Positions 9,480-18,037 of a stretch of 42,136 nucleotides of DNA are shown piece after piece. The stretch covers positions 1 through 42,136 of the IMG/VR virus record IMGVR_UViG_3300042923_000543; one strand, 5' to 3'. Both the position numbers and the translations under genes were made by a program. This DNA is from a virus. Below the pieces are notes generated by a model. That model was not told the DNA's origin. It searched no databases and saw only the letters and a list, made by a program, of their open reading frames with translations. Positions within the stretch are counted from its first letter, which is position 1; each line of letters begins with the position of its first letter.

Positions 9480-9490
9480 GATTATAAAGC

Positions 9491-10753
9491 CTAGTTAGCT
9501 CCACTATTGAAAGTGGAGGCAGTTTCTACACGGATCATAAAGGTCTGTGTTAAGATTTCTGCGGTCTTTGTGGACTTCCATCCGCAAGTTGCCTTCTGGT
9601 TTAATGGATCAGATGTTCCACCGGAACCAAGCTGCTTAATAATATTTTCTAAGCCGCCACCTTCGATCATGGTTACACCGTAAGCATTTGAACCTAATAC
9701 CAATGTAGAGTATACATCACAACCTGCTGCTCCTGCCTCACCAGGATAGATTACAGTGTCAACAGCAACTGTCAAGGAAGTTGTTAAGGTAATTGTTGCC
9801 GATCCGGCTGCAGCTGCACTTGCGCTTTCAATCTCATATTGAGACGTACCGATTAATACCTTACGACCTACTAATGCAGTTGCATCAGCTGCGGTGATTA
9901 ATTCCTTAACTGCGATTGTATCTGCTGCAACCGTAATAGCTGTCTTTACAGATAAATTTCTAGCACCAGCGGTTAAGTCTGCTGCATGAAAGATTTTTGA
10001 CTCTGTGGTCTCAACATAACGTACCCCACCGATCTCTCCAATTTCTCCTCTAAATATCTTATCCGATGTGGTGTACTTTTGAATATCTACCCACTTATCA
10101 GATTGCATGATATCATAGGAAACATCCGGATGGATGATTGCTACATAGGATCCGTTAATCTTAGGTGCATTTTGTACCTTAAGATATCTAGCGGCTTTAT
10201 TGGAGCCAACAACCGTCATCTTATCATTTGTTTGGTCAAGGTCATATCTGTGGGATACTGTGCCATCACCATACTGTACAGAGGTACCTGCATTAATAAC
10301 CTCCCTGGTAACTGTATCGAGAGTACGACCTGACTGATCGCCTAACAGAGTAAGAGACTCAACAATATTGTTGTCGATGGATGTAAGCAACAACATATCA
10401 GAAAGCGTGATGTAATCACCATACTGAGATACCGTTGCGGTTACCGTTGTTACATTAAGAGGCTTGCCATCCGGTACTACAGCCTCAACAAGAGGAGTAG
10501 TTGCCTTGGGAAGCGGAGAATAACGTCTAAACTCTACTGTCTTACCGCCATTCTTTGGAATTGGCTTCTTCTGGCCGAACTGATCATGAACGAGATTTGG
10601 AGTTGCATTCTTGATCAGCACCTTATCATAAAATGTCTTCATCTCCGGAGAAAGATCATTTCCGGCTGTTGCTGATGTAGTTGTATTCACAACCTGATCA
10701 AATTTGGTCAGGTTCAATGAGAAATAAATCTTATTTGTTAATAATTCCTTCAT
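9491..10753 (-). CDS. Major capsid protein, N4-gp56 family
   Basis: 420 aa. The central region (GSYVAIIHPDVSYDIMQSD, then RGEIGEIGGVRYVETTESK) and the C-terminus (VYSTLVLGSNAYGVTMI; GGTSDPLNQKATCGWKSTKTAEIL) are hallmarks of the N4-gp56 major capsid family of short-tailed phages. It forms the icosahedral shell with the HK97 fold expected for the family. Residues 90-340 include an Ala/Thr-rich inserted segment (about 275-325) that may be a surface domain. The N-terminus MKELLTNKIYFSLNLTKFDQ shares LNLTKFD with the scaffold and is a likely Prp cleavage site. The ribosome site (AGGGGG) lies inside the 10759-10787 hairpin. Confidence 0.9.
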   Translation of the reverse strand: MKELLTNKIYFSLNLTKFDQVVNTTTSATAGNDLSPEMKTFYDKVLIKNATPNLVHDQFGQKKPIPKNGGKTVEFRRYSPLPKATTPLVEAVVPDGKPLNVTTVTATVSQYGDYITLSDMLLLTSIDNNIVESLTLLGDQSGRTLDTVTREVINAGTSVQYGDGTVSHRYDLDQTNDKMTVVGSNKAARYLKVQNAPKINGSYVAIIHPDVSYDIMQSDKWVDIQKYTTSDKIFRGEIGEIGGVRYVETTESKIFHAADLTAGARNLSVKTAITVAADTIAVKELITAADATALVGRKVLIGTSQYEIESASAAAAGSATITLTTSLTVAVDTVIYPGEAGAAGCDVYSTLVLGSNAYGVTMIEGGGLENIIKQLGSGGTSDPLNQKATCGWKSTKTAEILTQTFMIRVETASTFNSGAN

Positions 10754-10758
10754 TATGG

Positions 10759-10787
10759 TTTCCCCCTATTCTGATTTGCCGGGGAAA
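10759..10787 (-). promoter_or_regulatory. Hairpin covering the capsid ribosome binding site
   Basis: On the minus-strand RNA, TTTCCCC directly after the scaffold stop codon pairs with GGGGAAA, which overlaps the AGGGGG ribosome site of the capsid gene. Ribosomes finishing the scaffold would reach the 5' arm and open it, so capsid translation may depend on scaffold translation. Confidence 0.55.
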
Positions 10788-10789
10788 GA

Positions 10790-11704
10790 TTATAGATTAA
10801 TCGTTTCCCCCATACTGACACGTCTTAATACTTCCTCTAAGTCCTTGTCAGTCCATTTACTAGGATCATTTTTTACGATAACACCAGCTGAGGAATTAGC
10901 ACCGTTCTCTGAAGGTCTTGACTTACGGGATTGAATATTGTTGACAATCTCTTCTTTCCCTTTTTGCTCTGCCTGTTGTGCTACTGTGGGAAGGATCTTA
11001 TCAAAATTAACTGCGTGATAAGCTGCTTTCACATCTCCTGTAGCTTGCAATACCTGAATAAATTGTTTACCTGACTGAGGATTTCTTATCTCGGCATCGA
11101 GATTGAAATCGGGATACTGGCTCTTCATCGAATTGGCTTGTCCAAGCCAATTGTTATAAGTCTCCTGTGCTCCCCGTCTCTGCTCTTCCGACTCTCTTTG
11201 CTTACGGAAATACTCATTCTCAGCTTCAATTCTCTTCTGGTATTTATACTGTTCGACAGTCAAACCTTCTGTCATTGCTTCCTGCTCCCAAAGGGAGTTG
11301 TCATCCTCAATTGCCTTGGCCAGTTTTGCTGCATCACCATCATTAATGCCGTACCGTTGACTGAGTACATCCATAATGGGCTTTAAGTCGTTAACCTGCT
11401 TTTCAAGAGTTTTAGTCTCTTTGAAACGGTTATTGATAATTCCATGGATTCTCTCATCGAATAAATCTTTGTAATCACCCATGATCATCTTCTCGAAATC
11501 AGCTTTTCTAGCTTCAGGATCCGGTGTTGCTGGTGGTTGTTCCTTGGCGGCCGGAACTTCTTCTTCGGCTGATACTTTACCGTATACAACCTTAGCTTCG
11601 CCCTGTCCTTCCTCGGCGGCAGGAAGAGTATTTCCATCGCCCGTGGGTGCTGCTGCCTCACCATCAAATTTAGTGAGGTTCAGCGGATATAAAAACATTC
11701 TCAT
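10790..11704 (-). CDS. Capsid scaffolding protein
   Basis: 304 aa from ATG at 11704 (MRMFLYPLNLTKFDGEAAAP) with AAAGGGG upstream; earlier in-frame starts exist to 11740 but lack a better site. It is acidic and Pro/Ala-rich in the first 80 residues, then strongly helical and charged (about 90-240), with a basic-acidic C-terminus (SKWTDKDLEEVLRRVSMG) as in other scaffolds. It lies directly before the capsid gene as expected. The N-terminal LNLTKFD motif is the same as in the capsid protein, which suggests that both are cut by the same protease (Prp, 12355-12666). Confidence 0.85.
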   Translation of the reverse strand: MRMFLYPLNLTKFDGEAAAPTGDGNTLPAAEEGQGEAKVVYGKVSAEEEVPAAKEQPPATPDPEARKADFEKMIMGDYKDLFDERIHGIINNRFKETKTLEKQVNDLKPIMDVLSQRYGINDGDAAKLAKAIEDDNSLWEQEAMTEGLTVEQYKYQKRIEAENEYFRKQRESEEQRRGAQETYNNWLGQANSMKSQYPDFNLDAEIRNPQSGKQFIQVLQATGDVKAAYHAVNFDKILPTVAQQAEQKGKEEIVNNIQSRKSRPSENGANSSAGVIVKNDPSKWTDKDLEEVLRRVSMGETINL

Positions 11705-11808
11705 AGGTTTTACCCCTTTCCTTATCATGGTCTTTCCCAAGAGTCAGGCATATATTGCCATCTGATAATGTTATAGCACAAAGAGTAAATAAATTTCTCC
11801 CCTATGCT

Positions 11809-12321
11809 TTATTCTGCTAATACCCAATCCGTTGCAAGTACATCATTGATACTTGGAACCCACATTGCATGAGATCCATTGACCATCTTAATTTGCAAGT
11901 ATGGCTCACATCTGAACAAATCACCTTCATTCATTCCCCATGCATTGGCTGTCTGTGCATTACAAGGGATACCGTTTGGATATCCTTTCTGGTAGACTAC
12001 GAACATACCCTTACCATTCCATCCCTCACGCATAACCTTCCTGCCATTTTTCAGATGCCTTAAAGCATCTCCAAATCCAAATGTTAGAACATATTCACCA
12101 TTATAAGCAGGGCTGTTATGATAATCAGCTATTTCCCACTCATTGCTGATGATGTTCCCTAAAGTGTAAAGTACATCTTCAGTTTCCCTAATATCGATAA
12201 TTCTTCCATCCTTGCAATGCATTTTAATAGATCCATCTTCGATGCACCAATAACCACTCCATGAAGGTAATTTCACCTTTGCACCTTTTTTCATAAACTC
12301 CATAGCCTGTTCAAATTTCAT
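11809..12321 (-). CDS. Tandem Tad2/DUF2829 protein, anti-Thoeris candidate
   Basis: 170 aa, AAAGGAG before ATG at 12321. Residues about 75-170 match the DUF2829/Tad2 pattern: FGDALRHLKNGRKVMREGWNGKGMF, then EPYLQIKMVNGSHAMWVPS and a terminal LATDWVLAE. Residues 1-66 look like a second, shorter copy (FEQAMEFMKKGAKVKLPSW ... ISNEWEIAD). Tad2 proteins are known to bind the Thoeris signal 1''-3' gcADPR and so block NADase activation. The gene sits between the protease and scaffold genes, in the late operon, which is an odd time for an anti-defence protein. Ligand binding here is inferred from the family; the first domain may have lost or changed it. Confidence 0.75.
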   Translation of the reverse strand: MKFEQAMEFMKKGAKVKLPSWSGYWCIEDGSIKMHCKDGRIIDIRETEDVLYTLGNIISNEWEIADYHNSPAYNGEYVLTFGFGDALRHLKNGRKVMREGWNGKGMFVVYQKGYPNGIPCNAQTANAWGMNEGDLFRCEPYLQIKMVNGSHAMWVPSINDVLATDWVLAE

Positions 12322-12354
12322 ATCATTTTCTCCTTTATATTTTTGATAAATAAG

Positions 12355-12666
12355 TTACCACTCTACTGATACATTATCCGGATATTGATCTGCTAAGAGA
12401 ACATAACCCAACATAATTGTATTAATAATGATCCTTGCTTCCTCTGCTGTCTGAGCAGTCGGCACAATGCTGATATGTAATTCTCCATCCTCATATGTAT
12501 TGACGTGGCTTCTTTCCGCGTCTAAGTCAGTGAGGGCATTAATCAGCGTATAACCTAACACGGATGCAGCACTGCACACTACATCCATCCCCGGCTTATA
12601 TCCGGAATGCCCTACAATATCAATCGTATATTCTTTTCCATCACGAACACATTTTATATTAGTCAT
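12355..12666 (-). CDS. prp: Prp-type cysteine protease (capsid/scaffold maturation candidate)
   Basis: 103 aa, AGGAG before ATG at 12666. The motif VGHSGYKPGMDVVCSAASVL matches the Prp family: His20 and Cys31 would be the catalytic pair, with Asp28 and Ser35 conserved. Bacterial Prp removes the N-terminal extension of ribosomal protein L27, and staphylococcal phages are known to use host Prp for capsid and scaffold cleavage. Here the phage brings its own copy, two genes from scaffold and capsid, both of which carry the same N-terminal LNLTKFD motif. That it cuts these proteins is inference. It might alternatively or also process host L27. Confidence 0.85.
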   Translation of the reverse strand: MTNIKCVRDGKEYTIDIVGHSGYKPGMDVVCSAASVLGYTLINALTDLDAERSHVNTYEDGELHISIVPTAQTAEEARIIINTIMLGYVLLADQYPDNVSVEW

Positions 12667-12674
12667 ATATACTC

Positions 12675-14579
12675 CTATCTTGGACTAGCTACGTTAGCAG
12701 CTGTCTGTTTCGCATTGGTTACTATTCCACCGCTCCCGGCTTGTACCGCTCTACCTAGAATGTTGGTCTGCATCGTACCACCTATGTCAGCTTGTGGCAT
12801 TTGTACTCCATATTGCTGAGCTAACTGAGGCATTATAGAAGATCCCGTCATTGCATCGACAATTTGCGCCAGTTGTAAGGAGGTTTGAACCAGAGTGCTA
12901 TTTTGAGATATTTTACTAACAATTCCGTTCTTTCCATCAAATGACATCATATCAAGTGCCATGAGTGCCTGATCTGCTAGCTGTGGATTGAAGAAACCTG
13001 CGGAGTATAATTCTTTGGCCATCTCATTCATTGCAATTGTGGAGAACGGAGATGCTTTTTGTGCCCGGATTTCAATATCAAATATCGGTCTACGGTAGAT
13101 TGTCTCGCCTCCCGAACCTAATTGAGGTAAATCCTGAATTCCTTGGCTGGTGTATGTTACATACTCATCATTTCCGTTCGGGCCAGTGATACGGAACTTC
13201 CTAGGCTCAGTATAAAACTGTCTTATCAGCTCCAAACAAAGAATATTGATTTCCTCAAATGCTCTGTAGGATGCCTTTATCATATCCCTGCTTCCCTTAC
13301 TCCCTGCTTCCTGTAATGCGGCAATCGCAGAAGCTGCTGTAACACCCGAGGCTGTACTTCCTTGTGAAAAATCTCGATTTCCGGAGGTCTCCTTAAGCTC
13401 TTCAATTTTGTTCGTTCTGTGGTTGATGATATAAGGATCAAGAGGCTTAGTCTCATAAATCTTATAATTTTCCTCCTTAAACCCACCTTTTGTAACGTGA
13501 ATAATCCTTTTGGATGGATCCATTAACTCATCTTCGTTAATTCCGACATCATCTCGCAACATAACCCTAGATACACCTGCTTCAAAGGCATTTATCATGA
13601 TAATCTGGTCTAACTTATCGATGTAAATCTGAGGATCCTTCATTACATCGACATGGCCAAAACCTCCCGGGGTATCTTCTTCAGGGAACAATACATCGAA
13701 TGTAAATGGATAACGTGCATGATCATACAATCCTTTATCATGCATCTCCGGATCATTCTCTGTGCTTTCCAGTACCACTCCATTACAGAATTTACAGAAG
13801 TGAAGAATGTCCTTGATTGAGCCGTCCTCTGCTTCGATTGATTGCTTGTAATACCAATCGATAACAGCTGATTTGTTGGAAGTATCGATTTCATCATTAT
13901 GCTCGAATTGTCCTATCATTGACTCAGGAGCACTGCCCAACTTATCTTTGAGTTGAGGATACTTTGCAAGTAACTTGTCATTATTCAACAATGCAACCAG
14001 AAAAACATGGCTTGACTCCTGAATATCCTCAATGCCCGGCTCCCAGAATAAGTTAAGAGGGTTAATCTTCTTGATCACGATATCCCCTAATCCATTTTCT
14101 AATGAGTTATCCCAAAAGGTGCCATATATTCCAAGACCGTTCTTTAACTTCTTCCAACCGTTTTGTGAGTAGGTTGTCTCAAATTTTGCCCTTTTGAGAA
14201 TTACTGGAAGAATAGCTGATATTGTTTCAGCTTCTTTCTTATCTGACTCTTCCCTTGGTAACACCTGAGGCTCAGGAAAGTTATCCATGATGTCAGCATG
14301 TTTGTTATTCAACGAATTAAATAACCAAGCCGATGTGGGCTCAGGCTTCTTTCCTTCCGACTCTGCCCTAATTTGGTCCCAATGGCGCATCCGGTACCAC
14401 TTATCATTTTCAATAATTCTTTTATCAAAATTCGCTTTGCCGGCCTTATAATCCTCCAATATTCTTGCAGCCTCACTAATTTTTAATTCATCTACCGGTA
14501 GTTTTACCGGTGCCGGCTTCTGACTTTCCGGTACAAATGTCTGAGTTAACTTTTCTCTTACTCTTTCTATAACACCCAT
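12675..14579 (-). CDS. Portal protein (podovirus, P22-like)
   Basis: 634 aa, AAGGGAG before ATG at 14579. The N-terminal half (DKWYRMRHWDQIRAESEG, TSAWLFNSLNNKHADIMDN, YGTFWDNSLENGLGDIVIKKI, PLNLFWEPGIEDIQESSHV) is typical of P22-like portal proteins. The middle has the expected long helices and 'ETSGNRDFSQGSTASGVTAASAI'-type wing/clip region. The C-terminus is Gln/Ala-rich. It forms the dodecameric channel at the vertex, docks terminase and later joins the tail. It directly follows the terminase, 15 nt from its stop. Confidence 0.88.
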   Translation of the reverse strand: MGVIERVREKLTQTFVPESQKPAPVKLPVDELKISEAARILEDYKAGKANFDKRIIENDKWYRMRHWDQIRAESEGKKPEPTSAWLFNSLNNKHADIMDNFPEPQVLPREESDKKEAETISAILPVILKRAKFETTYSQNGWKKLKNGLGIYGTFWDNSLENGLGDIVIKKINPLNLFWEPGIEDIQESSHVFLVALLNNDKLLAKYPQLKDKLGSAPESMIGQFEHNDEIDTSNKSAVIDWYYKQSIEAEDGSIKDILHFCKFCNGVVLESTENDPEMHDKGLYDHARYPFTFDVLFPEEDTPGGFGHVDVMKDPQIYIDKLDQIIMINAFEAGVSRVMLRDDVGINEDELMDPSKRIIHVTKGGFKEENYKIYETKPLDPYIINHRTNKIEELKETSGNRDFSQGSTASGVTAASAIAALQEAGSKGSRDMIKASYRAFEEINILCLELIRQFYTEPRKFRITGPNGNDEYVTYTSQGIQDLPQLGSGGETIYRRPIFDIEIRAQKASPFSTIAMNEMAKELYSAGFFNPQLADQALMALDMMSFDGKNGIVSKISQNSTLVQTSLQLAQIVDAMTGSSIMPQLAQQYGVQMPQADIGGTMQTNILGRAVQAGSGGIVTNAKQTAANVASPR

Positions 14580-14594
14580 GATTATTTCTCCCTT

Positions 14595-16025
14595 CTATTT
14601 GCTGTACCAATCGTATCTATCATATTTCTTATCATCGTTGAACATATTCAGAGGATCAAACTGCTGCGCTTCGCTCTGCTTCTTGCGTATTACCGGCCTA
14701 ATCGGTCTTGACATGCAGAAATACCTTGTTTCATCTGCCACATGATCTTCACCATCTGTATCAAGATCCTCAGGCTTGGTATCACTGTATTGCAATAGCG
14801 GTATGGTTCGAATAAATGCTTTGCAGGTGCTAAAGATGTACATCATTGGATATCCTTCATCATCAAACTCTAGGCGATAATGCATCTGCATCCATCCAGG
14901 GATTCTTTCGTTATCACCCTTACCAAAGTAGATACCGTACCTTACCGCTACATCATTCACGGACTCTCCTCTGGAAGCATCCCATATGGAGGGATCCGCA
15001 ACTCCATAGATTTGTTTCCCCTTAAGCCATCTATGTTCACTCTCTACCTTTGCTGCCTCTTTAAACATCTTGTCTGGTGTCCACTTAACTCCTTCATTCG
15101 GTTCTTTGGTGCACCCATACATCTCGAGAATCCTATATATCCTACCATCGTAATCAATGGTCCACCATGCCATACTGAAAGGCTTCGCGTAACCAAAGTC
15201 AAAGGATCTATAGATTGGCCATTCCTTCGGGATCTCAAATGGTTCTATGACATGGGTCCATCTTCGCTCCTTACGAGGATTGAGGACTTTATTCTCACCC
15301 TCACCATATGGTTCAATTCGGTCTATGAAGTCCTCCCAGAACTGTCCTTCGAATATATCCCAATTACCATATCTGTGAGCTTGTTTTAGTTTTTCCGGAA
15401 GATTATCGAGTATCTGTATGTATTCTGGATTATTCTCCATAATCGCATAGTTATCATCTACCGTAGCAGGGATATACTCATAATCATCTGGATTTTCATT
15501 GTCATTGTACTTCGGTTTCACAAATAACCGCTTGAACCAATTGTGACCTACTCCTCCAGGATTGCCGGTGAAATACATTCTAGGTTTGAAGTCAGTTCTT
15601 GTGTTACGATTACATGTCATAAGATATTGAACCTGTGCCCATGTGAAGTGCGTACATTCCTCAATTCCTATTACGTCATATTCCTGACCTTGGTATTGAT
15701 AGATGTCATTCTCATGATCACAGTATCCAAGCTTAAGCCTGCTGCCATTAGGGAAGGTAAATGCTCTTTCATCCTTGTTATACTTCGCAATCCCATATAG
15801 CAGTTGCATCAATGGTAAAAGATGATTTTCTCTTAACTCTGGCAATGTCTTTCTTAGGAGAAGCAATTTCAAATTTGTATAGCTAAAGGCTAATAATACA
15901 AGTTTTGTTCTAAGTCCCCAGCTCTTTCCTCCTCCTCTTGCTCCACCATACCCTATAAATCTCTTCCTACTAAGGAAAAAAAGTTCTTGCTTAGGATTTG
16001 GTCTTGATATCGCAATTGTCGGCAT
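14595..16025 (-). CDS. Terminase large subunit
   Basis: 476 aa taking ATG at 16025, which lies behind GGGGTGG and just past the terS stop; a GTG at 16034 is the alternative. The ATPase has Walker A GGARGGGKS (residues 27-35) and a Walker B-like VIGIEEC with the acidic pair at 122-123, followed by the coupling motif TGNPGG. The nuclease domain shows SFDFGYAKPFS, YGVADPSIWD and VADETRY with the expected acidic residues. It cuts and pumps DNA into the prohead. Confidence 0.93.
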   Translation of the reverse strand: MPTIAISRPNPKQELFFLSRKRFIGYGGARGGGKSWGLRTKLVLLAFSYTNLKLLLLRKTLPELRENHLLPLMQLLYGIAKYNKDERAFTFPNGSRLKLGYCDHENDIYQYQGQEYDVIGIEECTHFTWAQVQYLMTCNRNTRTDFKPRMYFTGNPGGVGHNWFKRLFVKPKYNDNENPDDYEYIPATVDDNYAIMENNPEYIQILDNLPEKLKQAHRYGNWDIFEGQFWEDFIDRIEPYGEGENKVLNPRKERRWTHVIEPFEIPKEWPIYRSFDFGYAKPFSMAWWTIDYDGRIYRILEMYGCTKEPNEGVKWTPDKMFKEAAKVESEHRWLKGKQIYGVADPSIWDASRGESVNDVAVRYGIYFGKGDNERIPGWMQMHYRLEFDDEGYPMMYIFSTCKAFIRTIPLLQYSDTKPEDLDTDGEDHVADETRYFCMSRPIRPVIRKKQSEAQQFDPLNMFNDDKKYDRYDWYSK

Positions 16026-16026
16026 C

Positions 16027-16881
16027 TCAACCACCCCATTCTTTCATATCACCCTCTAATGTGATTGTGATATCTGAAGTTACTGTTGGATCCTTCACTT
16101 TGCTCCTATATGCGTCAATTTTGGCTTTCTGCTCCTCGGTTGCTAAGTTCATATGATCCGCTAACCATTTAAGGGCTTTCATTTTATCTGACAGTTTGAT
16201 ACTTGCCCCGTCTTTTCCCTGCTTCACTTCGCTGATCAGGCTGCCATCCAGGTATAGAGAATCTTTGAACTTTACGACATTTACCTCTTTCGTTACCGGA
16301 GTTTTCTTTTTTGTTTTTTCATCCTCCACCATAATAGGACCAAACGGACCCATTACCTGAACCGTTTCCCTACCAAATTCAACATAATCAGTAATGTCAG
16401 CAAATGCGATATCCATGTATTTCTGGAAGATATCATCCTCATGCAACAACTCTCTGTTCAGCCTATTTTGCTTAAGGCGAAGGATCTCTTTTTTTACTCC
16501 ATCGTTTTCCAACAGGCGATAGGATATAGAAGCAGCTGTTTTATAATCCACTCCATATGCTTTCTCATATGCTTTTGTGGCATTGAAATTACGAACAAAT
16601 AAAAGGCAAAAATGTTTTTGTTTTTCTGTGAGTTCTGAATTTTGATCTAACAGTAAAATATCTTCATTTATGTCATTTTTTTTACCTTTTGAAGAATTAT
16701 TGCGAACGCTCGCTTTTCCGTCCGAACGTTCGCTATCCCAACCATAGGTACATTTCCACCTTCTAACAGTGCCATCCGGAACGCTTAGTTGACTTGCAAT
16801 CTCAACCAATTTCATACCGCTTTTATATAGTTTGAAGGCTTCATTGATAATTTTCTTTTTCTCATCAGGGGCTCTGGCCAT
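16027..16881 (-). CDS. Terminase small subunit
   Basis: 284 aa, GAGG about 8 nt before ATG at 16881. Residues 8-50 hold a helix-turn-helix (LYKSGMKLVEIASQLSVPDG), and residues about 82-150 form the Terminase_2 domain (LTEKQKHFCLLFVRNFNATKAYEKAYG). A C-terminal extension with a basic/acidic mix follows. It recognises the packaging site and stimulates TerL. It is the first gene after the 16958-16984 terminator, so it opens the late operon. The linker between the two domains is encoded by the GC-rich repeats described at 16703-16733. Confidence 0.9.
   Translation of the reverse strand: MARAPDEKKKIINEAFKLYKSGMKLVEIASQLSVPDGTVRRWKCTYGWDSERSDGKASVRNNSSKGKKNDINEDILLLDQNSELTEKQKHFCLLFVRNFNATKAYEKAYGVDYKTAASISYRLLENDGVKKEILRLKQNRLNRELLHEDDIFQKYMDIAFADITDYVEFGRETVQVMGPFGPIMVEDEKTKKKTPVTKEVNVVKFKDSLYLDGSLISEVKQGKDGASIKLSDKMKALKWLADHMNLATEEQKAKIDAYRSKVKDPTVTSDITITLEGDMKEWGG
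16703..16733. repeat. GC-rich near-palindromic direct repeat in terS, candidate pac site
   Basis: CGAACGCTCGC (16703-16713) and CGAACGTTCGC (16723-16733) are 11-bp direct repeats with one mismatch, 20 bp apart; the second contains the perfect palindrome CGAACGTTCG. They stand out against an AT-rich neighbourhood and encode only the linker between the TerS domains. Many headful phages have pac inside terS. This is a candidate only. Confidence 0.4.
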
Positions 16882-16957
16882 ATTATCAACCTCGCTTTAT
16901 ATGCTTTTATCTGCACCCCAACATTACCATAAACGAAAGAAGTATTTCTCCCCATAG

Positions 16958-16984
16958 AAAAAGCCCCCAGGTAACTGAGGGCTT
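16958..16984 (-). terminator. Intrinsic terminator between early and late operons
   Basis: On the minus strand AGCCCTCAG pairs with CTGGGGGCT (one G-T wobble) around a 4-nt loop and is followed by five T. It lies 13 nt after the stop of the 116-aa gene and about 75 nt before terS, so early transcripts should end here unless antiterminated. Confidence 0.85.
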
Positions 16985-16996
16985 ATAACTTATTAT

Positions 16997-17347
16997 TTAG
17001 TTTGACTCTGGTACTAAGAAAGGTACTAGTTTAATGATTGCATACTCTTCATCCTTATCACATACTATCCGGTTCTTACCCATGAACTGATATAATTCTT
17101 TCAATGGGATTTTAAGTTCATTATTGGTACCTGCAGCTCCGGCTAGATAAGAGATAAACATCTCTGCGCTCTGAAGCTTTGCATCATGCAGTTTTGCCTC
17201 CTCCTGCAAAGCATAACGCTGCTGCCGTAAAGATGATACTTGATGATCTGAAGCGTATACTTTTCGCGCTAACTGCCTAATAACCTGTTTGTCTTTTCTG
17301 ATTTGCTCTTTCGCTCCTTGGAGCTTTTGTTCAACTGTCTTTCCCAT
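16997..17347 (-). CDS. Coiled-coil protein, last gene of the early operon
   Basis: 116 aa from ATG at 17347 (MGKTVEQKLQGAKEQIRKDK), 8 nt after GGAGG. Residues 1-80 are a long charged helix/coiled coil; residues 80-116 look compact (LKIPLKELYQFMGKNRIV). No family recognised. Its place just before the terminator and the terminase genes makes a role in packaging or late-gene control conceivable, but nothing in the sequence shows it. Confidence 0.6.
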   Translation of the reverse strand: MGKTVEQKLQGAKEQIRKDKQVIRQLARKVYASDHQVSSLRQQRYALQEEAKLHDAKLQSAEMFISYLAGAAGTNNELKIPLKELYQFMGKNRIVCDKDEEYAIIKLVPFLVPESN

Positions 17348-17373
17348 AACACTAACCTCCATATCTATTCGAC

Positions 17374-17643
17374 TTATCTTTCTTCCGTTTTATTAGGTAC
17401 TACACCTGTCCATCCACATAAAGCCTTTTCCTGCTCTGTGGTTATAAATGTAAATATCTTCGTTAGATTATTATTCAACATCTCATTTGTAGCATTAGCT
17501 TGAGATCTAAGAAGTTTAAATGCCTCTTCTATGTTAGGAATATTAAGATCAATAATAATAAAGTCCCCATATACTTCTCCTTCCGATTTTCTATCATCTA
17601 CTTCACTTTGCCATCTTTCCCTAAGAATTTCTTCGAGACCCAT
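17374..17643 (-). CDS. Small protein of unknown function
   Basis: 89 aa starting MGLEEILRERWQSEVDDRKS, with AAAGGAG upstream of ATG at 17643. It has a helical N-terminus, a short beta-like segment (YGDFIIIDLNIPNIEEAF) and a further helix. No family is recognised. It lies 13 nt after the Cys-rich 102-aa gene. Confidence 0.55.
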   Translation of the reverse strand: MGLEEILRERWQSEVDDRKSEGEVYGDFIIIDLNIPNIEEAFKLLRSQANATNEMLNNNLTKIFTFITTEQEKALCGWTGVVPNKTEER

Positions 17644-17656
17644 TTGTTTTCTCCTT

Positions 17657-17965
17657 TCAAAATTTAAATGATATTTGCCCTTGTGTATCTCTTTTAGTAT
17701 GTTTTGTCCAGGATGACACCTTACGTCTTATTATCTTACCGTCTTCGTTATAAAAGTTTTCTAGTAAGGCTGCATAAGGGCATTTAGTCCAATCATGTGT
17801 TTCACAATATGTATTTTCAAAATGCTTCTTACATTCTTTACTCGGAAATCTGATATGATAAAAAGCTTCAGCCTGAAACAATTTTATAACTCCTTCGCAT
17901 TTTATCACAGTCGGTTCCTCCGATATGAAGTAAGGGCATATCGCATATGTACCATAATTCGGCAT
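17657..17965 (-). CDS. Putative zinc-binding small protein
   Basis: 102 aa taking ATG at 17965 (a GTG precedes it by one codon). It opens MPNYGTYAICPYFISEE and has conserved-looking Cys/His positions: CPYF, KCEGVI, HFENTYCETHDWTKCPYAALLENFY. This is the pattern of a small phage zinc-finger protein often encoded just before terminase genes in clostridial prophages; its function is not known. It may bind DNA or regulate late genes, which is inference from the likely zinc site and the position. Confidence 0.65.
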   Translation of the reverse strand: MPNYGTYAICPYFISEEPTVIKCEGVIKLFQAEAFYHIRFPSKECKKHFENTYCETHDWTKCPYAALLENFYNEDGKIIRRKVSSWTKHTKRDTQGQISFKF

Positions 17966-18037
17966 CACTTATCACCGCCTTAACATTTTATAACTACCGG
18001 TAAGGTATCAATAAATAATCCTGCTGCTAGGAAGGCT

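Noticed and set aside
9463-9490. Intrinsic terminator after the capsid gene
   Set aside because: The stem is excellent but no T-run follows on the minus strand, so it is listed as a hairpin only.
14880-15389. 169-codon plus-strand frame opposite TerL
   Set aside because: Composition is that of an antisense shadow (many Ile, Tyr, Ser), it has no start signal, and TerL is unambiguous.
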